Part shown: positions 16,433 to 22,380 of the stretch, in pieces
Layout of the letters: every line of letters starts with the position of its first letter
Numbering within the stretch: position 1 is the first letter of the stretch
DNA from: Planctomycetota bacterium
Lineage (GTDB): Bacteria; JAJVIF01; JAPKYR01
DNA length: 32,919 nt
Assembly (NCBI GenBank): GCA_030614715.1
Contig: JAUWTM010000027.1
Location: 1-32,919, forward strand
Direction of reading: 5' to 3'
Program-made: the position numbers and the translations under genes
Notes under the pieces: model-generated
Database searches by the model: none
What the model was told of the DNA's origin: nothing
Seen by the model: only the letters and a program-made list of their open reading frames with translations

Positions 16433-16906
16433 ATGGTTAAGACATACATACCAAACAAGACGACGGTCGAGCGCGTGTGGTACATAATCGACCTTGACGG
16501 CCTTGTGCTGGGCCGCGTTTCGAGCGCAATCGCGCAGGTTCTTATCGGCAAGCACAAGCCGGATTACTCACCGCACGTTGACAACGGTGATTTCATCATC
16601 GCAATCAACGCGTCAAAGATCAGGGTTACCGGTGCCAAGGAAACAGGCAAGCTGTACTGGCGGCATTCCGGATACCCGGGATCGATCAAGAAACGCACGT
16701 TCGAGGAAATGATGAAGCGCGACCCGAGGAGGGTCATCGAGCTTGCAGTCAAGAACATGCTCCCGAAAAACCGCCTGGGCAGGGCTTTACTGAAAAAGCT
16801 GAAGGTCTACTCTGACGCGGGACCGTCGCACCAGCACGCGGCTCAGAAACCCGAGGAGTTCCCGAAATATATCCTGGAGTCGAAGGTACGAGGAGATAAG
16901 AAATAA
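16433..16906 (+). CDS. rplM: 50S ribosomal protein L13
   Basis: A 157-residue L13, an early-assembly 50S protein. ATG 16433 gives the family start MVKTYIPNK and has AAAGAAG just upstream; an in-frame ATG at 16403 would add ten residues. Motifs are WYIIDLDGLVLGRVSSAIAQ, GKHKPDYSPHVDNGDFIIAI, KLYWRHSGYPG and NMLPKNRLGRALLKKLKVY. Slightly longer than E. coli (142). Its TAA overlaps the rpsI ATG by one base. Confidence 0.96.
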   Translation: MVKTYIPNKTTVERVWYIIDLDGLVLGRVSSAIAQVLIGKHKPDYSPHVDNGDFIIAINASKIRVTGAKETGKLYWRHSGYPGSIKKRTFEEMMKRDPRRVIELAVKNMLPKNRLGRALLKKLKVYSDAGPSHQHAAQKPEEFPKYILESKVRGDKK

Positions 16907-17301
16907 TGGCAGACGTGACATACATCTGGGGAACCGGTAAGAGGAAATGCGCGATCGCGCGCGTCCGTCTTGCACGCGGCAGCGGCAAGATCACGGTCAA
17001 CGGGAAGGACCACAAAGAGTATTTCCCGCGTGAGAAGCAGCTTCAGAAGATCGCGAAGCCGTTCGAGGTTATCGGGCGTCCCGGTGATTTCGATGTTATC
17101 GCGAAGATTCACGGTGGTGGGATCGCGGGGCATGCAGATGCGCTGCTGCTTGGAATCTCACGCGCCCTGGTTCAGTTCGATGCCACGTTCCATAGAACTT
17201 TGAAGGACTCCGGGTGTCTTACCCGAAACTCAAAGATCAAGGAACGAAAGAAGTACGGCCAGAAGAAAGCCCGCAAGAAGTTCCAGTTCTCGAAACGTTA
17301 G
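16906..17301 (+). CDS. rpsI: 30S ribosomal protein S9
   Basis: A 131-residue S9, whose C-terminal tail reaches P-site tRNA in the 30S head. It has WGTGKRKCAIARVRLARGSG, HGGGIAGHADALLLGISRAL and the basic tail ending FQFSKR, so the tRNA-contacting C-terminal Lys-Arg is kept. Length equals E. coli (130). It overlaps rplM by one base and is the last gene before the operon terminator. Confidence 0.98.
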   Translation: MADVTYIWGTGKRKCAIARVRLARGSGKITVNGKDHKEYFPREKQLQKIAKPFEVIGRPGDFDVIAKIHGGGIAGHADALLLGISRALVQFDATFHRTLKDSGCLTRNSKIKERKKYGQKKARKKFQFSKR

Positions 17302-17344
17302 ATTTTCACATACAGGAAAGGCATCACAGAGAAAGAAGAGAGAG

Positions 17345-17372
17345 ACCACCCGTACCGTCGGGTGGTTTTTTT
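17345..17372 (+). terminator. Intrinsic terminator closing the ribosomal superoperon
   Basis: A perfect GC-rich stem, ACCACCCG (17345-17352) with CGGGTGGT (17359-17366), loop TACCGT, followed by a T-run to 17372. The convergent cupin gene on the minus strand has its stop inside the T-run, so the same stem may also serve that gene, though its own downstream side is only pyrimidine-rich rather than a pure T-run. Confidence 0.93.
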
Positions 17373-17853
17373 ATGCGTCGGGAGTCAGACGGTTAATCCA
17401 TTCCCTGACATCGGAATATTTTTGACTTAAAAATTCACCTTCTCCTGCTTCGTAGTCGTCGAAATCGAATCCCGGAGCCACGGTGGTTCCCATTAGAGCA
17501 AAAACCCCGCCGTCCTGAAGAATCGATCCCTGCCACGTGCCGGCAGGGACTGCAAACTGGACATGCTGTCCGTTCGCGATATCGGAACCGAGTGTGATTA
17601 TCTCAGATGAGCCATCCGGGTGCAGAAGCAGCATCGTCACGGGATCACCGATGTAGAAATGGAAAATTTCATCGGCAGGGAGACGGTGCATCGCCGAAAA
17701 TGTATCGGAAGTCAGCAGATAGTAGATCGCGGTTGAGAAATTTTTACTCGTGCCGGGAATTTTTCCATCGGAGCGGTACGTTTCACGGTACCAGCCGCCT
17801 TCGAGGGGAAGCGGTTTAAGGTCGAGGAGTTTTATGATCTGTTCTGGGGTCAT
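17371..17853 (-). CDS. Cupin-fold protein, DUF985 / cupin_5 family
   Basis: A 160-residue protein with the pattern of the DUF985 cupin family: LKPLPLEGGWYRETYRS near the start, a central segment with AIYYLL and AMHRLPADEIFHFYIGDPV, and AVPAGTWQGSIL plus GTTVAPGFDFDDYE toward the end. The His/Glu residues in the HRLPADEIFHFY region are where a metal could bind. Members are small dimeric cupins without a firmly known reaction. It converges on the ribosomal operon and its start (17853) is divergent from the rsgA promoter. The ribosome site is weak. Confidence 0.88.
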   Translation of the reverse strand: MTPEQIIKLLDLKPLPLEGGWYRETYRSDGKIPGTSKNFSTAIYYLLTSDTFSAMHRLPADEIFHFYIGDPVTMLLLHPDGSSEIITLGSDIANGQHVQFAVPAGTWQGSILQDGGVFALMGTTVAPGFDFDDYEAGEGEFLSQKYSDVREWINRLTPDA

Positions 17854-17905
17854 ACAAACATTGTACAGAAGCTGCGATGCATTATGTAAGGAATTCGATC
17901 ATGAG

Positions 17906-17933
17906 TTGAATTATTATTAAGACATGATATAAT
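17906..17933 (+). promoter_or_regulatory. Promoter of the rsgA leader
   Basis: TTGAAT (17906-17911), a 16-bp spacer and a perfect TATAAT (17928-17933) preceded by TG at 17925-17926 (extended -10). Transcription would start near 17940, just upstream of a strong ribosome site, a 19-codon ORF and a terminator-like hairpin. The organisation matches that of the candidate adk promoter. Confidence 0.75.
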
Positions 17934-17977
17934 CCATCAGTTGGTTAAATAAAAATATCTGAAAGGAGGCGTATAAC

Positions 17978-18037
17978 ATGACTGCTGCCATTGAAAATAT
18001 CGACGTGTTGTCACGCCTCCGGTACGTCCATCGCTGA
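17978..18037 (+). CDS. 19-residue leader-peptide-like ORF
   Basis: ATG 17978 has an ideal ribosome site (AAAGGAGG at 17962-17969, spacing 8) and runs 19 codons to TGA 18035-18037; the product would be MTAAIENIDVLSRLRYVHR. It directly follows the promoter at 17906-17933 and precedes a terminator-like hairpin, the layout of a leader peptide. Three Arg codons fall in its last seven codons, but there is no strong run of one amino acid that would name the sensed molecule. No family is recognised. Confidence 0.5.
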   Translation: MTAAIENIDVLSRLRYVHR

Positions 18038-18061
18038 TTTAATCCCCATGGAACAAATGCG

Positions 18062-18089
18062 ACGGTCGTCCTGACGGGCGGCCGTTTTT
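18062..18089 (+). terminator. Terminator-like hairpin in the rsgA leader (possible attenuator)
   Basis: ACGGTCGTCC (18062-18071) pairs with GGGCGGCCGT (18076-18085) with two G-U pairs and the tetraloop TGAC, followed by TTTTTC and then ATTTT. It lies 25 bases after the stop of the 19-codon ORF and well upstream of rsgA, so it would end a transcript of about 150 nt unless read through. Confidence 0.7.
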
Positions 18090-18191
18090 CATTTTAGTCG
18101 TGCCGCCTGCGTGACAACACGATATGGCGGAACACGTGTATTTGTGGGCGGATTTTGTACAAATACAATCGAAATCAAAGGAGAAAATTTC

Positions 18192-18320
18192 ATGAGCCCA
18201 GGAAGAATTAATGCGGAAAAGGCTGTTGAAGGGAGATCGGTGCGGGAAGATCACGAAAGGAGGCAAAACATTGTTGCTAGTTACAGACCAGAGAAAATTC
18301 TTAAACGCAAACAGGAGTAA
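18192..18320 (+). CDS. Possible 42-residue protein upstream of rsgA
   Basis: ATG 18192 is preceded by AAAGGAGAAAATTTC, a good ribosome site, and runs 42 codons to TAA 18318-18320, eight bases before the rsgA ATG at 18328. The product would be strongly charged with a basic end (RPEKILKRKQE), with no recognisable domain. It overlaps a longer in-frame version of rsgA (starts at 18211 or 18271), so it could be a genuine small coupled gene or simply the alternative frame of the rsgA N-terminus. Confidence 0.35.
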   Translation: MSPGRINAEKAVEGRSVREDHERRQNIVASYRPEKILKRKQE

Positions 18321-18327
18321 AAGGACG

Positions 18328-19317
18328 ATGTCATTAGATAAAACAGATCAAACGACAGAAAGGAAAGTCGGTAAGGGGAAGGTTTTCAGGAAGCTGATAG
18401 GCAGTTACGACGTGCATACACCGGATGGGAAGGTCGTGACGTGTTCTATCTCCAGCACTCTCAGGAAGGTGCTTGTTTACCCATTGGCGGATCCATCGTC
18501 GAGACGTCCGACGGTCGACAAGGTCGAGGACATAAAGATGACGGATCCAATTGCAATCGGGGATGAGGTCGGTTTCATCTACGCGGACAACTGTTCCGGG
18601 ATGATCACGGAGGTGCTTCCCAGACGTAACAAGCTCAACAGGAAATCGGGCCGCAACAAGAACCTGGAGCAGGTGATAGTCGCGAACGCAGACCAGGTAA
18701 TAACGGTCACACAGGCATCGAGAGCGAAGATCTACTGGTCGATCCTCGATGCATTCCTCGCGGATATTGAAGCCTCTGAAATCCCGGCCGTAATCTGCAT
18801 TTCCAAGATGGATATCGCGGATGACGACGTGATGGATGAGGTCAGAAATTACGAGAAGATTGGTTATCGCGTGCTTTTAACAAGTGCTGAGTCGGGTGAA
18901 GGACTCGATGAGTTCAAGGACGTGCTGAAAAACAAGATTTCAGTACTGATCGGGAAGTCGGGAGTCGGGAAGTCGACACTTCTCAACGCGATACAACCCG
19001 GGCTTGCGATCAGGACGAAGGAGGTCAGCAGGATGACGGGGAAGGGCAAGCACGCGACCACACATCTGGAGATGTACCCGCTTGATATCGGGGGAGCGGT
19101 GGTCGACACGCCGGGAATGCGTAAGTTCGGACTCTGGGATGCCAGGACCATAAACGTGGCATGGCTGTTCCGGGAGATGAGACCGTATCTCGGAGAGTGC
19201 AGGTTCGGTGGGGACTGCAGCCATACTCATGAGCCTGGCTGCGCTATCAAGGGTGCCGTCGAGTCAGGTGATGTATCGGAACGTCGGTATAAGAGTTTCC
19301 TGAAGATGTTGAAGTAG
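18328..19317 (+). CDS. rsgA: Ribosome small-subunit-dependent GTPase A (RsgA/YjeQ)
   Basis: A 329-residue circularly permuted GTPase that acts in late 30S maturation. An N-terminal OB domain (GSYDVHTPDGKVVTCSIS) is followed by the G4 motif SKMD before G1 (IGKSGVGKSTLLNAI), then G3 DTPGMRKFGLWD, the permuted order typical of the family. The C-terminal zinc site is CRFGGDCSHTHEPGC (C-x5-C-x-H-x5-C). The start is uncertain: ATG 18328 has GGAG and AAGG upstream; TTG 18271 in the same frame has a perfect AAAGGAGG seven bases upstream and would add 19 residues. It is preceded by its own promoter and a structured leader. Confidence 0.95.
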   Translation: MSLDKTDQTTERKVGKGKVFRKLIGSYDVHTPDGKVVTCSISSTLRKVLVYPLADPSSRRPTVDKVEDIKMTDPIAIGDEVGFIYADNCSGMITEVLPRRNKLNRKSGRNKNLEQVIVANADQVITVTQASRAKIYWSILDAFLADIEASEIPAVICISKMDIADDDVMDEVRNYEKIGYRVLLTSAESGEGLDEFKDVLKNKISVLIGKSGVGKSTLLNAIQPGLAIRTKEVSRMTGKGKHATTHLEMYPLDIGGAVVDTPGMRKFGLWDARTINVAWLFREMRPYLGECRFGGDCSHTHEPGCAIKGAVESGDVSERRYKSFLKMLK

Positions 19318-19329
19318 AGGATAGAATAT

Positions 19330-19400
19330 GGGGACACCTGCCTGACGAGGATGTCAGGAGGTGTCCCCGTAACAACGAAATGAGGTGTCCCCGTTATTAC
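19330..19400. repeat. REP-like palindrome plus a second half-copy
   Basis: GGGGACACCT (19330-19339) pairs with AGGTGTCCCC (19359-19368), with an inner six-base pairing CCTGAC (19341-19346) with GTCAGG (19353-19358) and a one-base bulge. AGGTGTCCCCGT recurs at 19383-19394, each followed by a similar A/T-rich ACG end. GGGGACA-type palindromes of this kind often belong to REP families in other bacteria. No T-run follows, but it lies between convergent genes and could act as a transcription barrier. Confidence 0.7.
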
Positions 19401-19423
19401 GTTCACTCAGTTATTCTATTAAC

Positions 19424-20407
19424 TTATATCTTCAGGTTGGGTTCAGAGTCGATAACGGTCAGCAGGTTTGCTGCCATCTCGTCGATCGCACTTGTCGGGA
19501 AGTTTCGCTCGCCCGGCTTACCCCGACCGTATTCGAGATTAAAGACCAGCTGCACGAACAACATTCTTGATGCGGCTTTCACGAACATCGCGTGAAACAG
19601 GGATATTTCATCATCGGTGAAAGGATATTTACCGACGTAAATGGCCAGGGCCCGGTTGATTGAGTTGAAATCAGGAATGCCGTCGTTGAAATACAGGCAG
19701 TGCCAGTAGAGAGAGACACAGAGAGAGTACAGGTGTGATTCAAGGTAAGGGGTGAAGTCGATGACGGCAACGACGTTGCTGTCCCTGTACAGGATGTTGC
19801 CGGGACCGGCATCGCCGTGCGTAAGCTGTTTTGGGGACTCGGCAAGGCTGTCCCTGTTGAGGTCCAGAAATTCGAGTGCCGCATCAATAGCGTTTTCAGT
19901 CAGTGGAGTTAACTCAAGAAATGGACGAAGGGAAGGAAAACTATCCAGTAGCCAGTCTATTGAGTCAGCCTTGTCCCAGGGATTTTTAAGTGTCTGCACC
20001 CAGTCCGGTACTTGGATTTCCGCAAGTGCAAGGTTGTATCGCGCGAAGTATTCAATAAATGAGTCGAATTGATCCGTCGATGGATTCTCCAGAGAACTGC
20101 CGTCGAGGAACTCAAACACCGCATAACCAGTAGAGGACAGGTACGATCCCGATTGTGTGCGGAAGATCTCAGCCTGGCGGACACCCGATTCGTTCAGGGA
20201 CTTTTCAACATCGGAGTAAAGAACCAGCTCACGTTCCTCCATTCCGGGTTTAATAAAATAGACACCCCTGCTGGTCGTCAGCCTGCCGGTTTCACAGGAT
20301 GGATCGTGAGCAGGATCATAATCGACGAAGTCGCCAATATCGAATTCCCGGATAATTGTGTCGAGGATTTGTTTCATTTCCGGTACCGGGTTGGTAGGAT
20401 AGGCCAT
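19424..20407 (-). CDS. Aminoglycoside phosphotransferase / choline kinase-like protein
   Basis: A 327-residue protein with the kinase-like APH fold. The catalytic loop is LTHGDAGPGNILY (H197, D199, N204) and the metal-binding aspartate is in VAVIDF (D217). The N-terminal lobe shows a weak nucleotide-lobe pattern (RGVYFIKPGMEERELVLYSD, with EFLDGSS as hinge). The substrate cannot be told; the family includes kinases of choline, homoserine, sugars and drugs. ATG 20407 lacks a ribosome site; ATG 20377 (317 residues) is an alternative with slightly better context. It is divergent from the methyltransferase gene with only six bases between starts. Confidence 0.8.
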   Translation of the reverse strand: MAYPTNPVPEMKQILDTIIREFDIGDFVDYDPAHDPSCETGRLTTSRGVYFIKPGMEERELVLYSDVEKSLNESGVRQAEIFRTQSGSYLSSTGYAVFEFLDGSSLENPSTDQFDSFIEYFARYNLALAEIQVPDWVQTLKNPWDKADSIDWLLDSFPSLRPFLELTPLTENAIDAALEFLDLNRDSLAESPKQLTHGDAGPGNILYRDSNVVAVIDFTPYLESHLYSLCVSLYWHCLYFNDGIPDFNSINRALAIYVGKYPFTDDEISLFHAMFVKAASRMLFVQLVFNLEYGRGKPGERNFPTSAIDEMAANLLTVIDSEPNLKI

Positions 20408-20413
20408 ACAGCC

Positions 20414-21016
20414 ATGGAAGAATACCAGAAATGGTTCGAAGAATTGAAAGACCTTCTCGAGTCGGCCTATGTTAAGGCGGACACGCCGTGGGAGCAGTCG
20501 GGATTTTCGGGTCCTGAGGAGAGATGGGTCGCGGTGAGGAAGCCGATCGCCAACTGCATGAATGATTCAGGGACGTTCCGGGATATCGGCTGTGCGAACG
20601 GTTACCTGCTCGAGTGCGTGATGAAATGGGCGTCCGAGAGGGAGGTGGAAATCGATCCATGGGGACTGGATCTTTCGGAGACGCTGGTCGGGATGGCGAA
20701 GAAACGTCTGCAGGATAAAAAGAAGCAAATATTTGTCGGGAACGGCATGTACTGGAACCCGCCGAGGAAATTCGATTACGTAAGGACCGAACTCTGTTAC
20801 GTACCGGAGGAACTGAGGAAGGAATATATTGAAAGGCTGCTGGGTAATTTTGTCAACGATGGCGGAAGACTCCTGGTAGCGGAATATCGCAGCCAGAAAG
20901 ACGATGGCAGGGATCCATGGGTGGATGATTTACTGAAGGACATGGGCTTCGAGGTTGATTATTGCGAGTGGGGTTACTGGCAGGGGAAGGAACTCACTAG
21001 GATTGCATTGATCTAA
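20414..21016 (+). CDS. Class I SAM-dependent methyltransferase
   Basis: A 200-residue protein with motif I of class I methyltransferases in FRDIGCANGYLLECV, an acidic residue at the end of the second strand (IDPWGLDLSETLVGMAKKRL), and a later GGRLLVAEYRS segment typical of strand 5. It is close to a minimal methyltransferase fold without an added substrate domain, so the target is unknown. ATG 20414 gives a sensible N-terminus; the frame is open farther upstream but would overlap most of the start of the divergent kinase gene. Its 3' side carries a palindrome at 21044-21064. Confidence 0.82.
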   Translation: MEEYQKWFEELKDLLESAYVKADTPWEQSGFSGPEERWVAVRKPIANCMNDSGTFRDIGCANGYLLECVMKWASEREVEIDPWGLDLSETLVGMAKKRLQDKKKQIFVGNGMYWNPPRKFDYVRTELCYVPEELRKEYIERLLGNFVNDGGRLLVAEYRSQKDDGRDPWVDDLLKDMGFEVDYCEWGYWQGKELTRIALI

Positions 21017-21043
21017 TTACTAATGTATCAGATTTGAGTGAAT

Positions 21044-21064
21044 GCGGGATCAGGATGATCCCGC
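21044..21064. repeat. Nine-base palindrome with three-base loop
   Basis: GCGGGATCA (21044-21052), loop GGA, TGATCCCGC (21056-21064). It lies 27 bp after the methyltransferase stop with no T-run. Its design (perfect GC-rich stem, three-base loop) is the same as four palindromes at 24216-24304. Confidence 0.75.
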
Positions 21065-21072
21065 TCCGGCCG

Positions 21073-21108
21073 ACTGGAAGTCGCCCCTCCCACTGGAAGT
21101 CGCCCCTC
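21073..21108. repeat. Direct repeat of 17 bp, period 19
   Basis: ACTGGAAGTCGCCCCTC occurs at 21073-21089 and again at 21092-21108, separated by CC. It adjoins the palindrome at 21044-21064 and lies in the 286-bp non-coding stretch before the GrpE-like gene. The rest of that stretch holds only the promoter listed separately. Confidence 0.85.
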
Positions 21109-21228
21109 TACATGAAGTAGCACATCCATGGGGATTATTGGAGCTCAAGCGGTTTCAGGGACATTACGGATTTCAACTCGTTATAGCGTATCGTGTAAGA
21201 TATCCGCCGTAAACATATGTCGGTGGAG

Positions 21229-21257
21229 TTGTGATTCCCATATCGGGTTTATATAAT
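21229..21257 (+). promoter_or_regulatory. Candidate promoter of the membrane GrpE-like gene
   Basis: TTGTGA (21229-21234), a 17-bp spacer and a perfect TATAAT (21252-21257). Transcription would start near 21264, about 40 nt before ATG 21303, which supports that start rather than the in-frame GTG at 21231. No CIRCE-type heat-shock operator was seen around it. Confidence 0.6.
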
Positions 21258-21302
21258 TCATTCCTGTTGCTATCCAGGGAGGCAGGATCTAAATCCAGAA
21301 CA

Positions 21303-22085
21303 ATGGCAGACGAAAGAAAACCCGGCGGGGGACGAAAACCTTCAATGCAGACATCAAGACGCTGGTCGTTCGACCTTGCGTCGATCTTTCTCACGATTAT
21401 CGCCACGATCCTGATTCTGGACAGTTTCATTCGCGACTCATGGCTGTTTCTGCTGATCGGGATAATCGGATTGATCGCCGCAATGGGTTTTCTGGTCCTT
21501 CCGGAGATGATCAAACGCAAAGAACCTGATGCGGAAATAACTAACGAGGATACGGATAAGCTGAAGGCTACACTCGCGGAGCTTGAAACAACTTTGATGG
21601 AGCTTCACAGGGACCAGGAAGGGGTCAAACGCGCCGGACACGTCATGGAGAGCGGTGTTCAGGAGATTTCCGATGGCGTCGCGCTTGCGATTGAGAAAAT
21701 CAGGGGTATGAGTGATACCCAGGAGCAGCTGATCGCGCTGCGTCAGGAATCCGGCGAGGCAAAACGTCACATCGATGAATGGCTTGAGGCGTCGATGGAG
21801 TACATGGACTTCCTTGACCGTACGCTGAGGCTCGAGGGGATCGATGAGAACTATGTCAAGGCGATAGAGAAGGCAAGGTCGCAGTTTGTCAGCAGGCTTG
21901 TCGGGCTGGGAGTGAGCGAGATCAGCCCTGAGGTCGGAGACGAGGTCGATGAAAGGCTGCACAGGGCTGAGGGATTCGAGGATGCTGAAGGATTGCCGTC
22001 GGGAGTGATTGCGGTAGTTATCTGTACCGGCTTTGCAACCGGGAGGAAGGTCCTGCGTCCAGCTATTGTAAGGGTAACGCAGTGA
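21303..22085 (+). CDS. Membrane-anchored GrpE-like nucleotide-exchange factor (putative)
   Basis: A 260-residue protein. After a basic N-terminus come two hydrophobic segments, about residues 26-43 (ASIFLTIIATILILDSF) and 47-68 (SWLFLLIGIIGLIAAMGFLV), then a long charged helical, probably coiled-coil region (about 80-185), and a C-terminal beta domain like that of GrpE. The ending GFATGRKVLRPAIVRVTQ nearly matches the GrpE signature, and VDERLHRAEGF resembles its FDP..HeA part. GrpE releases ADP from Hsp70; ordinary GrpE is soluble and about 190 residues. The next gene encodes an Hsp70, supporting the role. Exchange activity is inferred. ATG 21303 follows the promoter at 21229-21257. Confidence 0.78.
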   Translation: MADERKPGGGRKPSMQTSRRWSFDLASIFLTIIATILILDSFIRDSWLFLLIGIIGLIAAMGFLVLPEMIKRKEPDAEITNEDTDKLKATLAELETTLMELHRDQEGVKRAGHVMESGVQEISDGVALAIEKIRGMSDTQEQLIALRQESGEAKRHIDEWLEASMEYMDFLDRTLRLEGIDENYVKAIEKARSQFVSRLVGLGVSEISPEVGDEVDERLHRAEGFEDAEGLPSGVIAVVICTGFATGRKVLRPAIVRVTQ

Positions 22086-22103
22086 AGAAGGTTGGAAAAT
22101 TAT

Positions 22104-22289
22104 ACTGAGCTTGTACATTAGATGAGACACCCTCAAGCACCAGTGGACGCATGAGAGAGTAACCATCCTCGTGTGCTTGAGGGAGGCATTAGGGAATTTT
22201 TAACTGAGCTTGTACATTAGATGAGACACCCTCAAGCACCAGTAGACACATGAGAGAGTAACCATCCTCGTGTGCTTGAGGGAGGCATT
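22104..22289. repeat. Tandem pair of 87-nt repeats with internal dyad symmetry
   Basis: Copies at 22104-22190 and 22203-22289 differ at only two bases. Each holds CCCTCAAGCAC (22130-22140; 22229-22239) and its perfect complement GTGCTTGAGGG (22173-22183; 22272-22282). Inside, CGCATGAG (22148-22155) or, in copy 2, CACATGAG can pair with CTCGTGTG (22168-22175 and equivalent); the G-to-A change turns a G-U pair into A-U. The element fills most of the 295-bp gap between the GrpE-like gene and the Hsp70 gene. It may be a structured RNA or a protein-binding site; no known class is recognised. Confidence 0.9.
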
Positions 22290-22380
22290 GGAAATTTTGT
22301 TTGTTTTTAAAGGATTGGATGTTCTTTGAAGCAGTAATTGAGAAGGAATTTCGAGTTTATTAATTTTAAGGAGTACTGAG

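Larger units (their letters stand above)
17940..18121 (+). promoter_or_regulatory. Structured leader with two mutually exclusive helices, upstream of rsgA
   Basis: Two perfect pairings share a segment. GGAGGCGT (17965-17972), containing the Shine-Dalgarno of the tiny ORF, is complementary to ACGCCTCC (18013-18020). CGTGTTGTCACGC (18004-18016) is complementary over 13 bases to GCGTGACAACACG (18109-18121). Because 18013-18016 is in both, only one can form at a time. A terminator-like hairpin (18062-18085) sits inside the longer pairing. This resembles an RNA switch or attenuator; the signal is unknown and no known riboswitch class was recognised. It could also be a small RNA ending at the hairpin. 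Confidence 0.6.

Noticed and set aside
18004-18121. The 13-base inverted repeat as ends of a small transposable element (MITE)
   Set aside because: No target-site duplication flanks it, and one arm lies inside an ORF and overlaps an anti-Shine-Dalgarno segment, which fits an RNA structure better.
19752-20072. Plus-strand open frame inside the kinase-like gene
   Set aside because: The minus strand shows the HGDxxxxN and IDF motifs of the APH family; the plus frame is low in sense and Ser-rich, a shadow.
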